Assembly: GCA_015680685.1 (NCBI GenBank)
Contig: MNCI01004706.1
Coordinates: 263,825-327,824 of the forward strand
Direction: 5' to 3'
DNA from: Gnetum montanum
Lineage: Eukaryota > Streptophyta > Gnetopsida > Gnetales > Gnetaceae
Length of the DNA stretch: 64,000 bases
This document shows positions 47,948-59,690 of this stretch, in pieces. The notes under the pieces are model-generated. The model was given only the letters and a program-made list of their open reading frames with translations, was not told the origin of the DNA and searched no databases. How positions within the stretch are numbered: position 1 is the stretch's first letter; every line of letters starts with the position of its first letter. The translations under genes were made by a program, and so were the position numbers.

Positions 47948-50900
47948 ATGCCTCTCCTACAAGATTATAATAACGCCACACTTAGTGAGGAAGTTCATTG
48001 GAGAAACAACAAACTATATGACAATGAAGATTGGAGTACACAACCTGAAGTGGGGGTTTCTTATAAACATAAACAAAAGCAACGTCATCCCAACATACTA
48101 AGACATAACTTACAAGATGACGATGAATCCATACTAGCCACTACAAGCTTAACGAAAATACAAGAGGCTGTTCGAATCTCACGTAGGCATCATAAAGAGA
48201 GCTGTCTACCTAGGCTCAATTTAAACAACTTTCCTAAAATTTCAGGAGGCTATGACTTAGATCCGCATCAACACTTACAAGCCTTCTACAATTCCTGTGC
48301 ATGGAACAACATTGATAATAGTTGGCAAAAACTCAAGCTCTTCCCTATGACACTCGTTGGCCAAGCAAAAGTATGGTATAGATCATTAAAACCAAATTCA
48401 ATACGACATTGGTTAACAATGGTAGAACTATTTAATGAAAAATATCAAACCTACGCAAGAGTGTCAACCTTGAGGAAGCAAATCCACGAGTGAAAACAAG
48501 CACAACATGAACCCTTGGACATGGCCTTAGAAAGATATTATGCACTGTTAAATAACTGTCTAGGCCATGGGTTCTCCGAGGAAAGGCTAATGTACCATAT
48601 CATTAATGGGCTACGTAATGCAACAAGAGAAACCCCTAGGGATGTATGCCCAAGGTCAACTATATGAACTATGAACCCATCAAGTCCAAGAACTTATTAA
48701 ATGGGTAGCAAAAGAAGAAGGAGAATTAGCTAGATAGAAGAGTATTGAAAAACATTAATGGGACCAAAATATTAACTCAAAAAAGGTCCATGATCATAAA
48801 AAGGAGAAATCAACCAATCTCAAGGTGGAAACATCATCTTTGCCAACACAACAAATGTTAGAAGAGGTTGAGGCAAAGATCAACAAGATTTTGGAATGGA
48901 CTGTAATGACGAAAAATGTCGGCAGCTGGAAAATACCAAACAAATTCCATGTACATAGTTCTAACCACGGATCCGTGCGAGGGCTATGCTGGAAAACTGA
49001 ATCCGTGGCACCCTGAACGGTCTTGTCGATCAAACAGGGACTTACTAATCAGTAAACTGATGAATTTCTTGTGAAAATGATCTGATTCGAGGAATCGCCA
49101 AAACGAGGGGAAAACGATGTAGGATGAATTGCAACGATGATAATTCTAAACACGATAAGAGGAGGCTGACATAAGAGAAAACACATAGTTTCAAGATCTA
49201 CGCTTTGACTTGAAAAATGTATATTTTGTATATCTCGTTACACTGGGGAGACCCCGATTACTGGGTGTAAAGAAAGCACAAAACAACAAGAAAACTGTCC
49301 AAACAGAAGTCCGATCTACCTCGTGGGCTAAAGCCGGGATGCAAGGAAGGTCAAGCTTTGATGTCTACCGATCAACTGTTTCTAACCAATAGAGTCTTCC
49401 CCAGCAGAACGATTACTCCTGCCGCCAGTGCTCAAAGCGAACTGTGCTCTGTTTCTGCCGTAAGATGATGCTGTCGACAATTGCCAAAGCGCTACTCTCT
49501 ATATCTCTGCTCAAAACTGATAAGTGCTCCAGTGCTCAGAAAAAAAATGCCTTTGCTTCTCTGATTTTCCAACCCCTATATCTTTGTCAACTGGGGTATT
49601 TATAGGCTACGACGTCCTGTGGAGAAGGTGCAACCCTGATGACGTGTGTCCCGAATGTTTCGGGTACTATTGGTTCGACCATTTTTGTGTCAAACTTCAT
49701 GACTACCCACAATACGCTCGTTCGCGTATTGTGCGTGTGAAGAAGAGGTGCACATTGGGCATGTTTCAACTGTCTTTGGGTTAAATTACGCTCATTCACG
49801 CTGTGTTGCGTGCACGAGCGTAACACAACAGGGAAACANCCTAAGTCTTTTGTTCAAGGCTAGGTTTACGCTCTGATACGCATAGCAGTGTAATAAGCTC
49901 CAGAACAGTCAAAGGCAAAGTCTAAGGAATGTGATTGCTCATCATACGCTCTTCACGCAACGCAGCGTATCATAGCGTATTGCGTCGCCAAGCTAAACAT
50001 TGTTTTACGCTTCGTTACGTGCGGCTGCATGAGCGAGCGTAAAACAGCCTGAATCCATTGTTTCCCTGTTGTGTTACGCTCGTGCACGCAACACAGCGTG
50101 AATGAGCGTAATTTAACCCAAAGACAGTTGAAACATGCCCAATGTGCACCTCTTCTTCACACGCACAATACGCGAACGAGCGTATTGTGGGTAGTCATGA
50201 AGTTTGACACAAAAATGGTCGAACCAATAGTACCCGAAACATTCGGGACACACGTCATCNCTGGATAAGGAAAATAAGAGCTTAATTGCCAATCATACAT
50301 ATGAATGCAATGTATGCCTATACGATCACCCCAAGGGCCAATGCCCAATACTATTACATTTACATGAGCATTAGGGAAACACGTTACATCTAGAGTTCGT
50401 ACAAAGATACTGTGTTCGATCACAGTGGCAACAATCCCAGTCATGGGGGAGACCACCCTTATACCGAAGACACCCTTCATACCATCTAAATCCAAATGCT
50501 TATCTTGTTCAACATCCTATTTCTCCAATTGGGCCAACATTCTCTATCTCACCACTGTACCATTCTCCTTAATACTATCATCCCATGCCTTCAACACAAC
50601 CACCACCTTGTGCACCTTATACTCCTCCTAACTTTCAACATTCTCATCCTTTCCCTCCTTCCACATTGCCACCAACTGTTCCCAAGGTGTCTGCACCACT
50701 GCAACAACCCACGAATGTCACTTGTGCTACTACTGTCAACAATAGTGAGAGGCCTCCACAACATCCAAAGCATCCCTTCTTTAAACATAACCGTAATAAG
50801 GGACAACACAATTCCGAGGCCACCATACCCTCCAACCTAGCACAAGTCCCACACTGTGGTGCATCCTCATCTTTGAATCCAACACCTCATGTTACCTCAT

Positions 50901-51199
50901 CAGGGCCACCAATTAAGACTCCAACAACCATACGACCCAATGAACGTGACCATGGGAGGCATCATCCCAATCCTTGCATACCATCTAATGGTCCCAAATG
51001 TCATAGTGGGTCAACTCGCTATCCGAGAACTACATTGTATAAATTGCCCCACTATGCTTCCTATAACCAAGTGTGTGAACCTCGATGGGGTGAGCATGAT
51101 CGGGCCCCAACATTTCCAACATGCAAGGATCCTCATCTTCCATTTATTAATCCTTTCCATCCTCAACCGATTACTTATGGGGGATACCCCCCATTCTAG
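47948..51199 (+). pseudogene. gag: Gag of element A, interrupted by an LTR insertion
   Basis: The ATG at 47948 lies about 120 bases after the PBS and opens a 181-codon stretch. It contains the gag core: LPRLNLNNFPKISGGYDLD, then HLQAFYNSCAWNN, FPMTLVGQAKVWYRS and FNEKYQTYARVSTLRKQI. A TGA at 48491 replaces an expected Trp. Reading then continues through a frameshift (GHGFSEERLMYHIINGLRN) to about 48900, where an unrelated LTR is inserted. It resumes at 50261 (IANHTYECNVCLYDHPKGQ) and ends in a long Pro/His/Ser-rich tail (50585-51199, stop TAG). Element C carries the same protein. Gag forms the particle in the cytoplasm. No zinc knuckle was found, unusual for a gag that must package RNA. Confidence 0.8.
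48902..50260 (-). mobile_element. Solo LTR inserted in gag of element A (misassembled)
   Basis: This block breaks gag and is GC-richer than its surroundings. On the minus strand it has a cluster of TACGCTCGTTCGCG-type palindromic words (U3), TATA (CCTATAAATACCCC) at about 49594-49607, and a leader. It ends CGTCATTACA at 48902, where TGGAC (48897-48901) is the likely target duplication; its last base plus TGGATAAGG resumes after the N at 50260. No internal coding is present, so it is a solo LTR. The 420-bp contig 49840-50259 inside it appears inverted (see findings). Confidence 0.6.
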
Positions 51200-52580
51200 T
51201 AACTAGAAGGATTAATAACCATTTTTCAATTTCTTTGACTTTACAACTTTTTGTTTTTCAATTTTTCAATTTTTCAAATTTTTCAAATTTCTTGTTTTAT
51301 CTTTTTATCTTTTGTGTTTTTACATTTTTATAAGTAATCTCATCTATGAATAAAACACTCATGTGGATCATTGGTTGAGGTGTGTTCTATGTTATTAAGT
51401 CTTGAGCGCTCAATTATTTGGAACAGTGAGCCCATTACACTCACTCATCCATTCTACAAATAAGAGGGTCTGTTCAAGGGTACAGTGATATTCTTGACAT
51501 TTTTAAAACTTAAAATTAATTTTATGATTCATTGTACCCGGAATGAAGAAGGATGGACCAAGAGAAAATGATTAGGGTGTGACATCAAGGGGACTTATGG
51601 ATTCTCTTTGGTGACATCTGTGGGAGTTATCATGTGACATGGTTGTACTAAGATCCTTGTAGATCTAACAAAAAATGGGAGTAAGAGTAATTAAAAGGGC
51701 ACTCAAAAATCCAATGTTGTTCTAAGGGTCCCACTGGAAAGACATGCACCCATTCCTAAAGGTTGGCGGCTTCTTTGGATTTAGTATTCAAAAGAAAAAA
51801 AAGAGAGAAAAAGAAAAAGAAAAGAAAAGAAAAGTGTGACAAAATAAAAGTCACTCCTTCCTTGAATAAAATGCCAAGTGATCATACTCCTTGTTGTTAT
51901 GGTACTCTCATAGTTACTCATCATGCGATGTCACTGATTAGAGGAATGGACTTGGTCCTAATCTTGGAACGACGAGTTAATGACACCTTAATCATGCTTT
52001 ACACGCAGGATTCACTGTGCCCTAGGTCAGTTACCTCATGTTCCAATCTCTATGATCCCTTCTATACTTCATCTCATCTCACTGTTTGTGTAATTATAGC
52101 TCATTTCCTGTGTAGCATAGAATTCTCACCTCATTCTGGTGATATTTACATGTGTGTGTTTTGTGGAACTAGTGTGGATTACATTTAACCCTTCTAGTGC
52201 CCACAAACACTTTAAGTGTGGTTACACAAGGGCATTATAGGTTGAAACCTACTTTGGGGAGGATCCACTTGTGTAATCTTTTGTGATTCTCACTTATGAC
52301 ATAGCTCACACACACCATTTCTTACCCTCAGCATAAATTTTCATAACGTTCTTTCCCTACCATTATCACTCTGAATTTCAATGTTCCTATGCACCATTAC
52401 ATAGCCTTTTTCTCCCATCTGAGGTTTTATTGATAAAATCCACACCATCATCATCAATTGTGCCTTTCAAAGTAATGGAATTGCCCTATAGCCCTTGATA
52501 ATAGCCCAATGTCCTCAATTCACAATGTTGATTTCAAAACAATCCTTAAAAAATTTGGTATTCTTGTGGTGCACTATGTC
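51200..52580 (+). other. Non-coding spacer after gag in element A
   Basis: Pyrimidine/T-rich to about 51320, then sequence shared with the 3' part of element C (30340-30960 minus) up to about 51850, including a long A/G run at 51786-51835. The 141-codon ORF at 51763-52188 begins in that A/G run and has no family resemblance, so I do not call it a gene. 52200-52580 shows nothing recognisable. Confidence 0.5.
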
Positions 52581-52700
52581 CCTAGGGCCGTGATATCACG
52601 TATGCGATATCACGGCCGACGTGATATTGCGTACGTGATGTACCGTACACGATATTGCGTCCCTGCCGCCTATAAATAGGTGACACCCCTGCAATACTTA
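52581..52700 (+). promoter_or_regulatory. Internal U3-like promoter of element A
   Basis: GTGATATCACGTATGCGATA and further CGTGATATTGCGTACG-type palindromes (52590-52663) are followed by TATA (GCCTATAAATAGGTGAC) at about 52668-52684. This copies the LTR layout, but no TG/CA ends, PBS or U5 follow. The downstream leader is unlike the LTR leader. It precedes ORF2 by about 500 bases and could drive it. Confidence 0.55.
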
Positions 52701-52856
52701 GCATCATTTTTTCCATTCACACGGGAGAGTTTTTGAATTTTTTTCTCTACAACTTGTGATTGAGCAACCCTTGCTTTTCTAGCCATATCTTGCTCACTAG
52801 TACTCCAATTTTAATTCCGTTTGAACCTGCTTGAACCCAGAGTGTTCAACTTAGTT

Positions 52857-52957
52857 TTGGGGAGGGACATCTACCAAAAAGTGCCTAACTTTTTTGAAAT
52901 TTATNTCTGGGGGAGGGACATCTACCAAAAAGTGCCTAAATTTTTTGAAATTTATCA
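52857..52957. other. Single-N contig join with unmerged overlap
   Basis: About 48 bases before the N at 52905 (GGGGAGGGACATCTACCAAA onward) are repeated right after it with one or two differences. This reads as two contig ends that overlap. Confidence 0.8.
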
Positions 52958-53202
52958 TCACCCAAAGGACATCATTTAGGGTAATTAACTATAACACTTA
53001 GAATAATTGTGCCTAAAAATCATTTAATCCTTAGGCATACCAAAAAACTAAAATGGGAAACCACCTAAGTCACAGGACTCATTATTGTAGTTTTTAGGTA
53101 ATATCACACATGATAACATAAGATCATTAATTAAGGTAGGCAGTAAGGTATAACTTAACTTCAAAAACAACCTTACTAACACTTGACCCCATGTGATTGC
53201 AG

Positions 53203-55989
53203 ATGGCCCTAAAACATGGACAATAGGAAGGTCCTTCTCAAGGTGGAAACAAACGATCTCGGAGAGGTGGAAAATGAGATCCTACCAAACAACATGCAGA
53301 ATAGGAGGAACAATCATTTAGCATCCATCAAGAGAATCCTCCTACCGTACGGTCTGGGTAGGTAGAAGGAGGAGCTACTGCAGTACTTGAACGGGGACAA
53401 CAACTCACGTTGCCCCAAGATTGTGTTCAGGCCATCCATGAGAAGTCCACATTCACTACGATGATTATGGAATTGAACTTTGAATCATTTGTAGAGTTCA
53501 CTCCTGAGGCCATTAGGGATCACCTCAAAGGATCTCCCTTATGGCCTATCCTCTCTGAAAGTGGTGCCTGGTACCTAGGTGAGACGTACCAATTTTGGCA
53601 CAATAGGGAGCAAGGCACCATGGTCAATATTTGTGGTGTGATAGTTCACTTCTCCATGCAGGCCATTTCATAGGTGTTAAACCTTCCAAATACAGGGCTC
53701 AAAGTTGCTCAATTATCCATCCGTTCTGACCCCGATGTGCAAAAGGATTGGTTGGAGAAGGCTTATGGCAGAGATAAAGCATTTGGTGAGTTGACAATGG
53801 AAGAGAGGATTTATTTTAAAATTGGAACATATCACCTCTTCCCCACAAAGGGCCTAAGAAGAATATCAACGTATGTGGCTAGAGGATGTGCAGTGTTGAT
53901 GGGAAAGGTTAACGCTAACCTGCCCCATCTATATTTGACAAAGATCCTGAGGTGGTTCAAGGAACGAAATATAGGGAAGATGGTGTTGCCTTTCCCTTGT
54001 CTTATCAGAAAGCTTTACCAACATGTTGGTATTTGGGGGTACACCAATGATGTCCTCCAAAAAGCCCAAACCACTTCATATGCTGAATTGCTAAAGGCGC
54101 CAGCTCCAAGGAAAAGCACTGGCGAAGAGTTGGAACTAGAACAACAAGAAGAACAAATGGCTGGACCAACTGCAACTCAACTTTTAGGACCCAGCCAACC
54201 TCCAAGCATGGGTCCCAGCTAACAACAGGAAGCAGGGGCTAGCACAAGCCAAGATCAGCCGCAACCACCACAAGACTACAGAACGTCGATGAGCCATCTT
54301 AGGGCCATCACTGAGACGGTCAGTTGGGGAAGTCATGATGATGCAAACCTCTTCTACATCATCGATGATGTCATTCAGCCTACTATTTTGTTGAATCGCA
54401 TAAGGGGGAAGTATCCATTCACACAGGAGGAGGGGAAAGTAGATGATCACAACAAATCTCAAGAAACACGACATCTTTTCAGGTGCAATTAGAGACTGGT
54501 GAAGGGGCCACTGTGGTGGTCATGCAACACCAGAATGCCGCGAGAGCTACAAAAGTGGTCATGGACCATATTAAAGAATCCTTCAACGTACTATTGTGCC
54601 ACTGGTAAACTTCACCAAAGCACGGGATGCTCAAACTTTGGCGAGAACCTCAATGACTCCTGCGGAACATGAGGATGCACTTGATCGATTGCTCCAAATA
54701 GGGCAAGTAATTATGTCCCTATTTGACATCCCTCAGGATGTTACGGCAATTCAGTCAAGCCTCATTTTCAAAAGGGAAAGTTGGTCTTAACAGAAGTGAG
54801 GGTCGAGCATGCTAAAGCCGAAGTGCAGAAATTGCAAGAGAAGCTTGCGGCACTACAAGTAGCACAACGGGATCCTCTGCAATTTGTTCCCGCAGACTAG
54901 CTAGATAATTTTAGAACTGAGCAGCTAACCAAGCTAATAGTGGAGAATAAAAGGGTGGCTAATGAAAAAGAGAAGGCCATTTGGGATGCCTCCACAGCAC
55001 AAGCGCAAACTCATGCACATCTTAAGGCACTCAAGGCCTTACAAGAAGAAAACAAGAAGCTAGTTGCAGACAACCTTCGGTTGACCACTGTAGAAAAGCA
55101 AAAGAACTTTCTTGATGAACACTTTCATCAATTATGAGAACAATTCATCTATGTCAATCGAGACGTAAGCAGTTTAGTTAGAGAAAATTGAACCCTCTCG
55201 ATGGAGGAGGTACGCATCATTCGTCAACAGTCAGCTATTGAGATAAGCGCATGGAGAAATGAGGATAAACGACATGAGAAGCTAAAGGAGCACTTCTGCG
55301 ATCAAGTGGGGATGTATAAACAGATCCTTGAAAAGGAAATCCATATGGCCAAGGCTCAAATCAACACTATTAGTGCTTAACACACTGACTGGTGGGCCAT
55401 ATTGGACACATACGCACTCACCCACCAAGCGGAAGTTAAGAACCAGGACCTATAGATTTAGGATTTAATAGAGTACATGGAGTTGGCAAATCTAAGGTAT
55501 GCCAACCTTGCCATGTTAATGGTAGGGTGCTCGAGGATAGAGCTCGAGTAGTAGGTAGCAACCACCCACATCAAATATGAAGTAGAATTTGCAGAATGTA
55601 AGAAGCTGTTGGAAAAAATGGAGGTTGCAAATTCTGAACTTGAGGTGGTGAAAGCTAGCTACTAGGGATAGAAATATGTCACAACAAACTTGGCATGATG
55701 GCTAGCAGACTTTCATGAGTACAAGGATAAAGCCAGAGCCTATGAGGAGGAACGACACGTGTTTGCCGCTTGGTATGTCAAGGCCAATCAAATGTTTCCG
55801 CAACTACCCTGTCCATGGGAGGTGCCGACTTTGTCAAATGTTGGAACATTAGCATGGATGGCACAAGACCCTCAAACCAAAGAGGAGAAGCTCTTGGCCA
55901 TACTTCAATGTCATCAAGCCTCAAAGCCTGGAGCACAAGATAAAGGGAAAGTACTAATGGAGGAGCCACCGCCATCAGGAACTACATGA
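53203..55989 (+). pseudogene. ORF2 of element A: large coiled-coil protein of unknown function
   Basis: ATG at 53203 follows TTGTGATTGCAG-like sequence, a plausible 3' splice site. The frame runs 928 codons to TGA at 55989 and is still readable, broken by about 17 stops that mostly sit at Gln or Trp positions. The segment 54500-54770 is shifted by one base and then restored. Regions: a basic N-terminus; a globular domain (about residues 70-330) with LNFESFVEFTPEAIRDHLKG and LPHLYLTKILRWFKE followed by LPFPCLIRKLYQHVGI; a Gln/Pro-rich linker; and a long Glu/Lys/Gln coiled coil (54780-55700). The globular part resembles proteins called putative plant transposon protein. No catalytic motif recognised. 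Homologous relics lie at 7440-10300 and 15690-16930. Confidence 0.7.
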
Positions 55990-56189
55990 GTTCNAAAAGT
56001 ACTAATGGAGGAGCCACCGCCATCAGGAACTACATGAGTTCCAAAATTTTTGTAGTTGTAGCACTTTTTTGTGTTGTGTCTTTATTTTTTTTCCTCCCAC
56101 ACTATGGCATCATCCCATTTTTCCATCTAATAATCCCATACCTATCCACTTTCTAATCATTGTAACTCGAGGATGAGTTTTCATTCAGT

Positions 56190-56199
56190 TGTGGGGGTA
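56190..56199 (+). other. Polypurine tract of element A
   Basis: TGTGGGGGTA directly precedes the 3' LTR start TGATGAG. Short for a polypurine tract but correctly placed, and shared with element B. Confidence 0.65.
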
Positions 56200-56993
56200 T
56201 GATGAGACATCATTTGGGGCAACCGCAATATCGCGTACGCGATATCGCAGCCCACCGCCAGTTCTATAAATAAGAGGCGGCTTTCCTAGTTTTAGGCACT
56301 TAGATTTAGACCCTTAGCTAGACTCTTGCAGTTTTATCATTCCAAAGTTAGAATATCTCCCAGTGTATGCCCGTAGTATGGTGAATGTAATTTTACAGCA
56401 TCCTTATTCGAGTGTGACGTACTTGGACACGCACATGACCAGAAATAAGGATCAAGATTACTTCATCATTGTAGCATTCACTTAGTTTAGTTATTTAATC
56501 AATTGTTATTTACTACTTTCCTAGTTAATCTCTCTCACCCTTAAACTCATGTTAAAACATCGAATGAGTACAACTTGATTACGAGCATTTAAGTGTGACT
56601 ACTTGGCAACCCAATAGCGTACCTAGGATCTACACTTGGTAATCCCAATGGTAGTCGTGCACGAAGTTGAAGATGTGTACGGATAATCAAGGAATGGATG
56701 CTCATCACACTTAGGCTAGATTAGATCCTCCTACCCTCTCTCTTCTAGATTAGTTAATATTACTTTCTATTGCCTTCAGGAGTAGCATTAGATTAGAAAC
56801 CCATCATACACCTAGATCTGTACTAAGCCATATGTGACAAAGCTAATACTAGTCTAGGTGGGAAGACAGCAAACTGCGACCTAAGGCTAACTGTCTAGAT
56901 GCCACAACTAGTCCGTCTACAGAGTTCGACCGGATCATGCATGTAACACTCGTATTCGTATGGTTGAGCGTAGGGGTATCTCACCACTCATCA
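56200..56993 (+). repeat. 3' LTR of element A
   Basis: 794 bp. Same order as the 5' LTR but with only CAATATCGCGTACGC and GATATCGCAG in the palindrome block: 34 bp shorter at exactly that place. Confidence 0.9.
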
Positions 56994-56998
56994 ATCAT

Positions 56999-57240
56999 AT
57001 ACTATTGGTCAATACCATAATAATCATGTTTCTCCCATGGCAAGAAATTCATCACCTCATAGATGAAAGTATTTTCGTAATAGGAAGAACACAATTATCT
57101 ATGAGGTTTCATGCCCATACCCTTTCTCATCATTATCTTAAAAGAAATGGGACCAAGAAGAATATTCTTCTAAAGAATAATTTCAAAACCTAAGGTGCTA
57201 CAAAGCATATCAATCACCTTCTCATCCATTAAATGATGTT
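56999..57240 (+). pseudogene. Right part of the gag-like relic split by element A
   Basis: Joins 46975 once element A and one ATCAT copy are removed. Continues the His/Ser/Pro-rich reading (VSPMARNSSPHR) and fades by about 57240. No domain recognised. Confidence 0.3.
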
Positions 57241-59690
57241 GATTAGAAAGCAAGTTGTTAGGTACCAACCTTGAACTTAGCCACAAGGATGAAATCTTCC
57301 ACATAATGGCTTCAATGGTAGTGTATGGTTTGTTTTCTTAGTGTATTTTTTATACATATTTTTTGAAACTAACAATATATCATTCTTTAATTTTCTTATT
57401 CTTTTGGTTTGATGTGATTTTTTAAGCATGTTTTTGAGCATACAGATCTATCAATTTTATTTTTTATATTTCTTTAGTGTGATTTTTTGCATGTATCTAT
57501 TTTTGATATTAATGATTAATTAATTTTGATATTAATAATTTTTAAGTGTATTTTTTGTGTACATGGGAAGATCAATTAATGTGCTTTATGAATGCTCACA
57601 CAATAAGCTAATGGGGGATGTGTGAGTTACAAATGTGATGATGATGCAAGAGTACTAAACAAGTCAAAAGTGAAGCCTTTATTGATGGAATGCCCATACC
57701 ATAGAGTTAATCCACCCACTTTTCCTCTATCCATCATTAGTAAGCCAAGCTCAAATTCATTGGGAAGTTGAAACTCACACTATGAGTTGTTGAAGCTAAT
57801 GCTACTAGAACCATGGGTAGGTGGTGGATCCACACCTTAGGATGTGAGCTCTAGAATCCTAGGGCAGTAATTTGGTACTATTAAGAAAAGGGCATATCAT
57901 TGAGGATCCTTGTGATCATTAGATGGATCTAATTGGTATGATTGGACTAAGTTGCATGTGCTTTCCATGCCTAACCATCTTAGTCAAAATAGGTTTGTAA
58001 TCTCATGAACCTATGTACTAAGGGATAAATTCTCATGTGCATGTAAGTCGAAGACTCTAGGTGGTAATATGACACTTCAATCATTTACATAATTTTCATG
58101 TACCATTCAAAAATCCTCTTCTCATGAAAAAAATGATAATGAATAAAAAAAATAATGAAAGGAAGTAAAGAGAAACATATGTATAAGAAAAAGGAAAAGA
58201 AAAGATGAAAAAATTAATGAAAAATAAAAAGAAAAAATAAAGAAAGAAAAAATAAGAAAAAATGAAGAGTTAATGGGAAAATGAAGAAGAGATAATGGGA
58301 AGAATAATATAATTTCAAGCTCTTTAGTGCACACAAATTGATATTTCTACCATCCTAGACCAATCATGTAATTGCTCAAGTAAGATCAAAATGAGTGGTT
58401 CAACCAATAATCATGTGAAATCTATCTCATCTTTAACTTATTTTCTAGAGCACTTGGCCTTCAAAATAATAGTCCAAGATAATCACTTATTGATCCCTAC
58501 ACATGGCCATGAAGGCCTAAAAGTCTCTCTCATAGTAAACTTTAGTAATATCAAATAATTCTTTTACCCAATTCTTAAATTCACTTTTTCCTAGAGTTAG
58601 AGATCATAATTTTTAACCTAAAACATGATCATATCTAGACCATGAGATTCTAATTTCTTGGTCATAGCATTGTAATCACTATTGGGATTGGGATCAATTA
58701 CCATAGTTGCAGAAATCAATAAGAGGTTTTTGTTGAAGCCAAGTTTAGGGAATTAGTTATACATACATTCGTGGATGGAGGAAAACCAAATTGCAATATT
58801 AACTTCTAGATGATTTGTGACATGTTGTCCTAGTTCAGTTTCACCAATGATTAGACTATGAAACAATCAATACTAGATGACACTCATAGTGGTAGGTGTG
58901 ACCTTGCACTTAGAAGGGGAGCTTGAAGATCTAGCCCTACTATGTGGACAAGTAATGGTGAAGGGATGCAATAATGAATCTCTTATGGGATGTAGGATGT
59001 GCTTACATTCTTCCATGAGCTAATTGAATGGTTGGCTAGTGATCTAGTGATGTTGTACTCTCACCTTTTCTCCCTTTTTCATCATTAATTCTCCATAGCT
59101 TCCTTTCCATTCTTGTGCATTGTTGTGATTGGCAGAAAGTTAATCAGGTAAAGTAGAGGATGAGATTTAGCTATCCAAGGGGATCGACTCACATTTGATG
59201 TTGATGTCTCACTAGTTTTTGGGAATCCATAGTTGTTCGATCAATGGGTTTTACAAGGGTAAGAAAGACAAGTTCCTGCTATGAGGAAGACCCACTTGTG
59301 AATCTTTGTGACTTGGCATTATTAGTGAGTGAGCTTAAGCTTATCTCCTAATGATGGTGGTGGTTGTATAACATAAAGCACTTGATTTGTATTCCACTTA
59401 TGTGAGTATCGATTCTTCAAGCTTTTAGATTTTATTATGACAATCCCTTTTCACCTCATCTTACTTATATCTATTTCTTAACTTTTGGATAACCTATTTA
59501 TCTCCTTTTTTATAACCCCTCTTTTTTCCTAGTCCTTGAATCATGGGAATGATAACATTTCACATTATGATATAAATCCCATAAGTTTGGATTTCCACCA
59601 AGATAATATCTTAATGTTTTCGTCTTCTTACTCTCTTTTGTGGCTTGTTTGATTTGATCCTTAGTTTTGGCAATCAAGTAGTGAAACTCT
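57241..59690. other. Unassigned sequence with a purine-rich tract
   Basis: 58125-58310 is an A/G-dominated low-complexity tract. Its minus-strand ORF (70 codons, Phe/Ser) is an artefact of that. No gene or LTR end is seen elsewhere in the block. Confidence 0.45.

Larger units (their letters stand above)
46976..56993 (+). mobile_element. Element A: full-length, pol-less gypsy-type LTR element (10,018 bp)
   Basis: LTRs at 46976-47803 and 56200-56993 start TGATGAGAC and end CACTCATCA. The 5-bp flanks 46971-46975 and 56994-56998 are both ATCAT, a perfect target duplication. PBS at 47804 and polypurine tract at 56190 are in place. Coding content is gag (47948-51199, interrupted by an LTR insertion) and ORF2 (53203-55989). 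No protease, RT, RNase H or integrase is present, so mobilisation must have been in trans. The LTRs differ by eye at roughly 70 of 790 aligned positions, mostly transitions, plus one 34-bp indel, so the insertion is old. Confidence 0.9.

Noticed and set aside
49587-50268. Two identical ORFs in opposite orientation (gene duplication or toxin-like pair)
   Set aside because: Both come from a perfect inverted overlap bounded by single Ns, best explained by a flipped contig inside an LTR.
51763-52188. 141-codon ORF with a Lys/Glu-rich start
   Set aside because: It begins in a purine run within the non-coding spacer of element A, and the corresponding part of element C has no open frame.
58122-58334. 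70-codon Phe/Ser-rich membrane-like ORF on the minus strand
   Set aside because: Encoded by an A/G low-complexity tract; composition explains the hydrophobic look.
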